Assembly (NCBI GenBank): GCA_027627225.1 | Contig: CM051027.1 | Coordinates: 86,119,951-86,183,950, forward strand | Length of the DNA stretch: 64,000 nucleotides | DNA from: Congeria kusceri | Lineage: Eukaryota > Mollusca > Bivalvia > Myida > Dreissenidae | Direction: 5' to 3' | Shown: in pieces, positions 22,527 through 34,000 of the stretch | Layout: every line of letters begins with the position of its first letter | Position numbering within the stretch: the stretch's first letter is position 1 | The notes under the pieces: model-generated | Told to the model about the DNA's origin: nothing | Database searches by the model: none | Seen by the model: the letters and a program-made list of their open reading frames with translations, nothing else | Program-made: the position numbers and the translations under genes

Positions 22527-23356
22527 ATATATATTGAATTAATTTAAACAGTAACAGCTTTAAAACCTATCCCCAAACGCGTTATAACAGATTAACAAGC
22601 AAGTGTCTACGGCACATGGACACCAACATATGATATTTGGTATTTGATTCAAGTTTTGTAGAAATAACAATTTTTCATTTTCTGTTTGCATAAGTACATG
22701 CAGTAATGATCGTTTTAGTTTAATATTAAACTACTAGTTCAATTATGTGAAGTATAAATATTAAACATATACAACCAAGCTATGTTATTCGTCTTTTACA
22801 CCACGTATTATGGCTTCTTCCTGAGATGCACGACCATGATCTGGGATTTGTACTGTAAAGCATTTTGATGCTAGGTCTTGAAATCTTGTCAACAAGAAGG
22901 GATTTAGTTGATAATTGTATTTACTTCCATTTCATCGTGCCTCAAAAAGTTGCATTTCTGTTGCTCTGGTTCAATGATTGAGTAAATAAATTGTAATTCA
23001 ATTAAATTAATATTCTCTTTTATTACTATTTAATTTGAATTGCAATGCTATGAGGTTAAAGTTTATTTACAAGTGCGCGTTTTTTGATTAATTCTGGGCT
23101 AAGTGTGAGGTTCATTATTCCTATATTTTATAAAACTAAAACTTATTAAATCTAACTTAAAATAAGTGGAATAAAGTTTCAGAAAACCACCCCTGAACAA
23201 ATTGACAGGTAAGGCAATTCTTAGTCACTGTTAGATGTTTAGACTACAATGATTTAAAGATTTAGATTGTAAATTCATACCCAAAGCTGTAACAAATCTA
23301 TAGTGAATTAATCTGACCAGCTACCATTGCTATGGTCAGTTCTTATCAGTGAATCT
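22527..23356. other. Gene-free stretch
   Basis: AT-rich, no supported gene or repeat structure seen. Confidence 0.4.
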
Positions 23357-24843
23357 CTTTTTTGGTGTAGCTGTCTAAGATCACTTTTGAACCAGATTTT
23401 CTTGGATAAATATGCAGCAGGAAAATTGAATGCCAATAGAATTGGGCAAATTTTCTAATTCTAGGGAATGCAAACTTCAAACAATGGTTTAACGTATACC
23501 AATAACTGTTGCATACTTTTGGGGATTAAACATTTACTTAATTGTTTAAATAAGCGGTTAAAATGAAGTTATAAACATATCTTCAACATATACTCTAGAA
23601 CAGAGGCTAATTATGAATGTATTTTCTCATTGTATGCCATAAACAGAATGCTATATTCATTCACGTAACGAAATAACTATTTTGTTTAGCCTACATTTAT
23701 ATAAGCTGTACGCTCTATAAATAGCAATTGTGCAATGTTCCCCATCATAAATCTCTTTCACAGTGTTGCCATTCCATGTAGCCCATTGATTCTAGTGAGT
23801 TAATCACATTCCAGAAACAGTAGTGTCATTCTAAAAATAGCGCGCGTAGCTAGCAACAGTTGTATAGCTGTGTTAATATACTCATACATGCATCAATAAT
23901 AGCGTTCAGAGAATCATAAACCTAAAAATTTCAATGAATGGGGAATTTATATTTATAAACTTACTGTTAATTTGAATTAAAATTGTGGTTACGATTTATT
24001 AATGATTATTTATAATTGCATCTTTCTATCAACTTCTGCAGTAAATGTTATTTAATCTGTAAAAAGATGCTACATTTTCTATAGACAAAATGTTATGAAA
24101 GACGATTCGGAATACGTCAAATTGTTATTCGCGTAGCATAAAAACACAATTTGCAACACTAATTATACACAGGAACCCCTGAAATATCATATTTCTACTG
24201 ATATAATTTTAAATCGTCATAGTCTAATGCATTTGTATGGTTGCGTTATCAAATATAAAGTCTTAACATTTAAAAAATCGCTGAATGTTCCCTTACTATT
24301 GCTTTTTACTGGGATACACAGTATAAATGCTTATTTGACTTCAAATCGTTATTATATTAGATAACTAACATGAATGGTATATTACCGGTACTATAAATTA
24401 CTATATAGACTCGTCTGATACATAATAATTTTAATTCATTCCCAAAATTATTTTCTGACATTTTCTGTTAATTTGTTAAATTGGCTTGACAAATTAAGAT
24501 AACAATTATGTTAACCTAACTTATTTTGGTTGTTCATATATCACTGGTGGAAACATGAAGCTGTATGATTGGTTTATTCACAGCATAGATATTAATTATA
24601 ATTTTATTTAATTTTTAAATTAATAAATTTATCTTAAATTAACTTTTGGGTCCGAGAAGTTTTCTTATTGTGTCCGAAATATCTGGGGTCCAATAAGTCC
24701 CCTACTATTGGTGGGGACCAAAACATCTGGGGTCTGAGAAGACACGTAGCCGATCATCTTGGCCGTCTGTTTATGTAATTTTTAAATGACATCTCAATAT
24801 TAATTTCAACACTGATTGTCTTTTCTAAAGACATTTCTTGTTA
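23357..24843 (+). mobile_element. Hairpin-ended repeat, family H, copy 3
   Basis: Starts GGTGTAGCTGTCTAAGATCA and ends with the hairpin TGTCTTTTCTAAAGACA followed by TTTCTTGT (to 24843). Contains the 'gggtccgagaag / gtggggaccaaaa' blocks at 24648-24740. The longest of the four copies. Confidence 0.72.
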
Positions 24844-26764
24844 GCATATTGGCTGATTGTAAATCCCTCCTATTTTAGGACAGTTGAACCTAAAATTACC
24901 TTCATGCCTCAGCATTATACATTGGTTCATTGATAGGATATCAGATTCTTCACTGTGCAATTAGCCATGATGTTGATAAGAAGGGTCAGTATTGACCCAC
25001 ATTGGCCTGGATGGTGGACACTTGTAGTCATTGGTAACTTTCTGATATACTCCAGCTAACTGCCAGGAGATGAGATGCTGTCATTGAAGCATGCAGAGCC
25101 AGCTGTGTGTCATCTCCTACTCCTTGAATGGTGTAGCATGTCTTTTGTCTATGTTTGCTGCTTCCATCTCATGTGGAAGTTCACAGGAATTTAAGCTGTA
25201 AATTTCAGGAGAAAAATACAACATCTCTTAAATATGTTTTGAAATTGAAAAATTGTCATATGGTTAAAGACACCATAATATGCTAAAATACTATTATAAT
25301 GCTTTATTTTGTGAAGATCTTGCCATGCTATATTTCATTTATAGGTGATTTGAATCCCTAATGTCTGTCCTACCTATAAATGTAGTACTGAACATTACGG
25401 TTTCTTTAAACCTATACGATTATAAAGATATTTATAAACTGCTAATTAGCCCTAGTTTAGTAAATAGTGACAATTTTACTTTTCATCATCCACATATTTT
25501 ATGGGGAAGAGATATGGCAAATCCCATCCATTAACTAGAAGTAATAGTTTGAAATGCCTGGCCAGTGGACTTGACAATGGCTGTGAAGGATCCCACAGTG
25601 TCAAGTATTAGCTGTTGTTCACTGGCAGAGATAGCACGGGAACCTATGAAGAGCAGACAGCAGGGGTGACAGGTTAATCATAATGCCCCTTGATTAAAAA
25701 TGCTATTAGTACTGTGTCCATAAATTTGGCTGCATATAAATAAAAAGTTTAGACTAGGCTCTGAACAAAATTAGTGAGGATATCATCGACTGCTTGCTAT
25801 ACAATTTGAGAGCAACAGTACTTTGCCTTCATTTTGTACACAAGACTAGTGACCTGCATTTTCAAATAAATATTATATTGTTGCATGGAGCTGGACATAA
25901 TGAGGCTGAACTATATACCACATTTTAAGATGTTCAACAAATATAAATCAACAAAAATGCTTGGGATAATGAAAACCCAAGCAGATATATCAAACTCGTA
26001 ACTAGAAGCTGTTACTAACAAGAGACAAAATCTGTACGATTGACGTGATTTGATTGACAACGATTAGCCATTCAGAGAGCCAGGACTAAATTGTTAAAAC
26101 AGTCGTATTCTGTAAATAGTGTTTGATGGAGATTGACCGGAGAAGGAATGAACAAAAATACAATAGCAATCCCTCAGTTGACGGCACTCACTAACTGTGG
26201 TATTTGGCAAGTGCGAACTGTGGTTATATTTTCATGATTTCACTAGTAATATGTCATGTGCAACAGCCAGTGATAATCATAAGCTTCATGTTGAAATAAA
26301 TTAAAATCAACCAATATCAAGAATGAACAAAATTTCATTTTCAAGCAAATATCAAGCGTGAACTTAATTTATATGAAAATCACTACTTCAGACTGTATTA
26401 ATCAGCAAGTCTTCCATCACATTTGCTGCAACCTACACTACGACTACCATACCCCACATTTCGCCACAAAACAGTATTGTTTACCTGACATGACTTTGGG
26501 GCGTGCCAACCCTTCAACAGTAAAAGACACTGTCCCTTTATGGTTAAACATGTAGGACAAAGACTGGATTTTAACAAAACTATTTTATAGGTTGAGTAGT
26601 CCAAGAAAATAAAGCAAATTAATGAAGATAAATAATTATTATGAATATGCTTGCTCTGAATTTTTTATGTGTAAAACAAATACTCCAAAGTAATTCCCCC
26701 TACTTGAAAACAATGGGAATGCTTCCCTTCTAGAGTTTCTGGTTTTTTCCATCACAAGTACTGA
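24844..26764. other. Gene-free stretch upstream of the cyclase gene
   Basis: No supported gene. Frames up to about 65 codons have no domain. Confidence 0.4.
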
Positions 26765-27208
26765 GAGTTATGGCCCTTCCCACTGTCTGTCAATGTTTGT
26801 ACCTGTAGCAGAGAAAGATCTAGAGCAAAATAGCAGGGCGCAGCACCCTGCTCCTTTTTGGTCCCCCCCCCCCCCCTGCTGTCCCTCTGGTCAGCACAGA
26901 AATCTTTAATATCTTTTGAAATTTAATATATTTATGAACAAATTCAATGACAAATGAATAGGCGATGCTTAAAAACCTTAATCAACAAAGAGTTATGGCC
27001 CTTCCCACTGTCTGTCAATGTTTGTAACTGTAGCAGAGAAAGATCTAGAGCAAAATAGCAGGGCGCAGCACCCTGCTCCTTTTTGGTCCCCCCCCCCTGC
27101 TGTCCCTCTGGTCAGCACAGAAATATTGAATATCTTTTGAAATTTAATATATTTATGAACAAATTCAATGGCAAATGAACAGGCGATGCTTAAAAACCTT
27201 AATCAACA
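26765..27208. repeat. 225-bp tandem duplication with poly-C tract
   Basis: Two copies in direct tandem (start points 26765 and 26990), each beginning GAGTTATGGCCCTTCCCACT. Each contains AGCAGGGCGCAGCACCCTGCT, a near-perfect inverted repeat, and then a poly-C run that differs in length (longer in copy 1). A few substitutions separate the copies, so the duplication is recent. Confidence 0.92.
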
Positions 27209-27399
27209 GCATTAAAAGATGAAAACTCTGGATTAAGCAAAATATTAGAACATGTCAACAAACAGTCCAGTTTTCCACCCTGCTCCTTTTTAGCAGCACC
27301 CTGTACCTTTTTTGATTCTAGATCTTTCCCGACTGTAGTGCTCATGCCCAGTAACCTGCAGTGCTTTTTGTACCAGCTAACTATCACTGTTTGATATGC

Positions 27400-27964
27400 C
27401 CACTATAACTTGTAATGCCACCAACAATCAATGTTTGATATGCCCACTAACTATTAATGTCACTAACTATCAATGTTTGATATGCCCACTATGACTCGTA
27501 ATGCCACCAACAATCAATGTTTGATATGCCCACTAACTAATAATATCACTAACTATCATTGTTTGATATTCCCACTGACTAATTGTTTGACATGGCCACT
27601 AACTATTAATGTCACTATCAATGTTTGATATCCTACTAACTGTTAATGTCACTAACTATCAATGTTTGATATGCCCACTAACTATTAATGTATGATATGC
27701 CCACTAACTATTGATGTCACTCACTATCAATGTTTGATATGCCCACTAACTATCAATTTATGATATGCCCACTAAATATCAATGTTTGATATGCCCACTA
27801 ACGATCAATGTATGAAATGCCCACTAACTATCAATGTATGATATGCCCACGAACTATTATTGTATGATATGCCCACTAACTATTAATGTCACTAACTATC
27901 AATGTTTGTATGTGCAGTGCTCAGTGTGTTTGTGTGCCACTAACTATCAATGTTTGTATCTTCA
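27400..27964 (+). repeat. Degenerate tandem array abutting exon 1
   Basis: Units of about 25-45 bp built from TTTGATATGCCCACTAACTA and 'tcactaactatcaatg'. The array runs into the polypyrimidine/acceptor region of the guanylate cyclase exon 1 at 27965. The last unit (TGTTTGTATCTTCAG) holds the AG used as acceptor, and the preceding unit (27903-27938) looks like a diverged duplicate of the same acceptor plus the first ~25 bases of the exon. Confidence 0.85.
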
Positions 27965-27965
27965 G

Positions 27966-28095
27966 TGCCCGATGTGGTCGAGTGTGTCCAACAAGAGCGA
28001 GGGGAAGATGTACGGTTTGCTGCTGGAAAGTGTGCAGTTTTACGTCATACAGAAGGTTGGCGAGGAAACTTGGGAGAAAATACTCGAGCATGCGG
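27966..28095 (+). CDS. Guanylate cyclase exon 1 (H-NOX start)
   Basis: Acceptor-like TATCTTCAG ends at 27965 and donor G|GTAAAA begins at 28096. I chose ATG 28008 because MYG is the usual H-NOX start. An in-frame ATG at 27972 would add 12 residues (MWSSVSNKSEGK), and the frame is open up to the acceptor, so an upstream exon is possible. Ends in phase 1. Confidence 0.88.
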
Positions 28096-31000
28096 GTAAA
28101 ACCTGTTTGCCAGTTACATTAATATTTTGCGCTCTTTAAATTTTGCTCATATATATTCTGTCAGACAATTATACAGAACCTTTTAAGCGGGTTTTTATTC
28201 AAATTAATTTACAGTCCAATTGTGATACTACGAATAGTCACGGGAAACACTGATTTGTTTGTATTTACGCGTTTTCCATAGTATCGCCTCTTTCGTAAAT
28301 TACAGTATTAACGTATTCTTTATTACATTACGTGTCAATCTGCGTCATGTCATATCGTGTATGAACATTAGCACACTTATTAAAGTAATTGCATTTGATA
28401 TTACAATTGTGTATGCATTGCATTATAAATAAAAAGAAGTATGAAATCAATCCACACACAGTTATCGAATTTGCAGTGACATATAATACGAAAGTCATTT
28501 CGTCAAACGCAAATCTCACACTGCATCATTTAAAGTGGCTTAAAATGGTTACTACAGGACTAGCTTCACGAAAGGTAAAAAATGGCCCTATGGGATTTAT
28601 TGATGAAAATTACCTAAAAGAGTCGGTTATATCTCTAGTTTCGAAAAACCCTTTAAAAAATTATTTTCTCGTTGCCATGGCAACCAATTCAAATATACCC
28701 ATTTTTCATATATTAACAAAACAAGGGTATCGTGAGCAATATTTCAATTTTATTAAAGGTAACTAATAAGAACAAGAAGTAGTTTGATCAAGACCTTAAG
28801 AAAACTTGTATTCTTAACATAGTAATTTACATGCTAGAACTCAAGTTTCCATGGTAACCATGTTTATTGTTGAAACAAATACATATGTGTTAACCGTTTG
28901 AATTTAAACATGCACATTTTGACAGATTTCAAGGGCAGTCATTATACTCTCAGCAAAAAGATGTGTATACATGTATGTAGCCATAGTAACTAATCATAGC
29001 AATATAATTATATAGATTTCCAGTATTGTAATGACACTGGACATTGTAAAAGTGCAGTAATACAAAATACAAAATACAACAAACTTATACAAACTGTCAA
29101 CCAATAAATAGTCCTCAATTAGTTTGAACATTTAAAATATACAAAACAAAGTTGATGCATAAATCAATTTAAATGCGCATTCAATCATGGTTGCTATGGT
29201 AACAATAGCCACCAAATACATGGAACTGAAGCTAAAATTTAATGCAGTATTCAGTTTATAATAGTTTTCTTTAACCATTTCAATTAATTTTTGATATAGC
29301 TAACAAATATTTAAGCAAACATGTGTAGCTTTGATGCTTAATTGGAAACATATGCTGTAGGTATTGTAAAGTAATGTTTAATCCATATAACTATAAACAG
29401 CAATATTAGAGGACGGTTAGAAGCAGTTACCAGGCAGTGATCATTCAAATACAATAGCAACATCCTTCTAAATCACAAAACTATACAAGATTAAATAGTA
29501 GCCTAAAGTGCGCATGACAATTATCTTATCAAATTCAATGTTAAAAACAGCATGAATAATATCAACATCAAACAACATAACTTTTGATATTACGCCTCAA
29601 TGGCACTTTCCTCAGAGTCAGAGGAATCTACCGGTTCTGGTACATCGGCCGCATCGTAAATATACAGTCTCCAGTCCTTCACACCTGGTTCCCTTGAAGA
29701 CGGGTTAGGCTGGCCAAGGTACCACAACATGGCAGCTACATGTGAGCAAGTACCCACAGTACTGGACCCAAACTTGCACTGACAGTACCAGCCAATGATG
29801 TGGTCACTGTCGTACTGTATCCATACCAAGTACGAGCGGGACAACACATGCCTGCTCTGCAATCTGACTTTAATTAAAACTTCTATCTGTTGATACACCT
29901 GTATACTGCAGTCACTGCCTAGGTACTCCTGGATGAAACTACCTGTGAGTTTCAACTGGTAAGTACCAAGAGTCAGTAACGGCAGTGTGTTGTCATCGAG
30001 AGATGGAAAGTCGAGGTCTTCAGTGTTGGTATCAGCCCACTTGGCGAATCTCCGCCTTTCCAGGTTGTTATCTGTGGAATGGCTCAGTAACTCCCGCATG
30101 CGTGCGGCCACAGCCAGGTCCTCCTCGCCATTCTTGGTAGCATTAATGGGGGTTAGATAGGGCGCAGACAATTTGGACATAGTCCCCTATGAAGGGAGGC
30201 AGGATTTTATCAAGGTACTTCCAACGTTTGATCCTTGCGTTGGCTGCTTCTACAACCCATCCCACCTGCAAGACAATTAAAAAAAATCTTTTTCTACATA
30301 TATAATTGTATGTAAGTTCATGTTACTTGCTCATGTTGAATATATATCAGCGTTTTTCCTCACCACTTTGGGAATGGGACCTGTACCGGTCAAATTGGGA
30401 ACATTAGCGTCGTTTTCAGCCAAATTGGGAATTTTATCACTTTAATTAAAAGTGTCATAAAAGATGTAAACACAGTAAGTTACTTCCCCTAGCTGTTAAC
30501 AGTAACCCAGGATTTTTCTCAGGCGCCCCGGTCCTTTTGTTGAAATTTTTTTTGCAACATGCGTCATATGATGTTATCTGGTGCGTTTTAGGTCTTAAAT
30601 TTAAGACTAACACGTTTTTTATTTTTTGTTAACGTTTAAACGAAATGAAATAAACGAAACATCACCATTTAAACGGTATATCTCTAGCCTTTAAAAGCAA
30701 AAGCGTAATTGTAAGAATCATGATTAAAATACATGTATATTAGACATGTTTTGTCCTTGCAAAATTGGCGGAAGAATTTCCGTGTGCATGTTGTCCCTAC
30801 GCACGTCAAATTTTAAAGACCTGTATTTAGAAAGCACATGGTCGGTACACGCACGCTTTCCACGCTAGAACGTGACGTCGTGATTTTCAGCAAACATTTC
30901 GTGCTCTTTTGCAGAAAACACGGGTTTTACATGGCATACATGTACATAAACAAAACCGCTTGTGTTTACGAAACTACAACACTGTGCAGTAAAACTGGAT

Positions 31001-34000
31001 AGGCTTTTCGATTACGATTTCATATAAGTGTATTTGAGACTGATATTTCTGCATTTATTTTTTGAAGTTATGAAAATTTATTAAATAAATAAGTGTGCAT
31101 ATTATAAAATAAGAAAGCTTATTTACTTTTTAGGTCGATAATACGCTTGACGCGCGTATAAGGTTACTTGTCTGTGGATGCATGCCAACTGCGCCGATTG
31201 GTCAGTCATAACGTCATTCCAAAGTGATGATAAACTGAGCGTTTCTATTGACTCATAACAATTTTACTGCATGTTGAAACTCTGCCTACAGGGCGGTGCT
31301 TCACGGTGATTAATTGCGGCTTAGGAATAACTGTAAGTTGTTAAAATTTTCGGCGAAGTGACACTCGCTTTGGTCATTGATTGAATTTATAGAGTGGGTG
31401 TACATGGTTCTCGAGTGAAAAACTGACATTGTGACGTAAGAGATAAGCTTTCACCGCAGGAATTGTCAGTCTGCTGCAGTCAACACAGCTAATTAATTGA
31501 TAAAATACATGTGCCGCGGGCGATGTTTATAAGCGCAACACTAATTTTAGGTGCCCGGATATGTTCAAGTTTAAATGGCCTGGGTAAAACTTGGGTAAAA
31601 CAAAAGTAAAATACAGGAACATCGTCGATCTTTTCAGCTTCTTTTAGATATTTTTCTTATATTTGGGAATTTTTTAACTTCAGATTGGGAAAAATGGTAA
31701 GAAAATCGGATTGGGAATGGTACCGTTTTCCGGTACCGACTTTATATAGAGGAAAAACGCTGTATATACAATTAACCAAGATGTGTTACCATAATTTGCA
31801 ACTTGATTGTCTTAGTTATTCTAAGTTCTTACACTTGAAATAAATTAGAATTTTTCATGGCCGAAAGTTAAGAGACAAAAACTACATTCGCTATGTCTGG
31901 TGCATAACAGTATTTGCAGAATATATTTATAATTTTTATCCAATTCTATTTTTTTTAAAGCAAAGAACTAATTTTCGATGTATAGTTGTTTATCGGTCAA
32001 TAAAAAACCTTTTGGAGTTCTGGTGCATAGGAATCAAACCATGATGCGTTGTTTTAATATCTACTCATCTAAATGACAAAGAGTGGTTTATTTGCCGGTA
32101 AATAACGATAATGCGAAAATATGTTCAATTCTAACATAATCTGACAAATTAAAACGCTTGTTACATACAGGTTTTCCGTGTCATTGACTAATATTTAAGA
32201 TTAATACTAAAATTAAGCTTAAGCATAAGAATGTTCGTAGTCGTTGGGCCTGAGCAACGTAAGTGAAATATCAGCGAAATCTTATTTTGGGCTGACACAA
32301 TATACGTATTGTTCAATTTGCTTTTGATTGACAGTGTTACGGCGGAAACACTTTAATGTTAACATGAATGGGATAAGTATAAGTTTTATTCCAAAGAGAA
32401 TTATGTGTGCATTATTAGGTTTCATACTTTATTTACGCTATTATGAAAAATGAAGTTATATTTCAAACGAACAATAATTATAACAAACGGACAAGAAACA
32501 AGTATAGAAATTAACAAAAATGGGACGCAACTCTTACTGACTCGTACTGTCGATGGCGTTGTTAGCAACCAGCTGAATTTGAGTTAATTCTTCAATTTGC
32601 CGCTGAGAGATACAATCTGGTAAATACTGTTGTCATACACTTTTAAAATCAAAGGCTTGTATCAACTAAATATTGGAATAAATCGTGTCAGTATCATTTT
32701 TCATTAGTTGCGTTGTTTGACAGTTCGTTGTTGTCAAATAGCAGACGGCAGGTGTGGTAGATAGGTAGATCGCTATGTAATGTTCATATAGAGGTCGTAA
32801 GTATGACATGTAAGTATGAAATTAACTTGTACTTGTTCGGCCGGTAATAAAACTGACCACACCCCAGGGGTCACATGATTTATATAGACTTAAATAGCAA
32901 AATGACTTTAAAATTCTTCTTCTCTGAAACCACAATGCCTAGAGGTTTCATATTTGATATATAACATCCGTATAGTGGTCCTCTACAAATATTGTTCAAA
33001 TTATGCCCTTTGGGTCAAATCTGGTCACGCCGCGGGGGTCATATGGTTTATATAGACTTAAATAACAAAATGACTTTAAAAATCTTCTGCTTTGAAATGG
33101 CAAGGCCCACAGCTTTCCTATATTTGATACGTAACATTGCATAGTGGTCCTCCTCAAAGATTGTTCAAATTATGCCCCTGGGGTCAAATCTGGCCACACC
33201 CCGAGGGGTCACATGCTTTATATAGACTTAAATAGCAACATTTTTACCTGAAACCACAAGGCGCAGAGGTTTGTTCAGGATTGTTCATATTATGCCCCAG
33301 GGATAAAAATAAGCTACGCCTCAGGGATGCAAATTCCAATTGGGCTACAAGGTCTCAGGTGAGCATCCTAGGGCCCTCAGGGTCCTCTTGTTTTTATTAT
33401 GTTTCTAGTTCAAAGTTATAAGAAAGTTACTTGTTACAGCTGCTGATGTTTTTTTAAATCAACTATGATAGCTGTAAACTATTTTATTCATGCTGCAATA
33501 ATCAACATATGCAATCTTGTGTGCCGTTTCTAACATGTTGTCATATTAGCAACGTCACATCTAACATGGGTTTCTAATAACAATTTTCTTAGACGGCAGA
33601 TTCGTTTCGTCGCACTTTCTCCCATCACACTCCAAGAGTACCCATCAGTAAAGAGGTTCTCAATGTAGAAACTGTCCCCATTTTTTTCCTTGTTTTCAGT
33701 TTTCTTCTCTGCAAAGAATTGAGAGCATAGTATCTGAAACACATTTTCACAAAATGAGTGTCAAAACACTTCTTACTTTTAATCGATTATGTATTTAGCA
33801 AGTGAACTTGACAAATACATGACATCTAAAACAGGAAATAAACCAGCATGTTCTTAAATGATGCTGTATTACTTTGATGGTGTAAAATGCTCACTATTAA
33901 ATGCAAGTTGACTTGTTGCATACAAAATAGATGGAGTAAAATAATAAAACAACATATTGTTGACCATTTCTTTAAATTTATTTAGTTACTTTACGATTTA

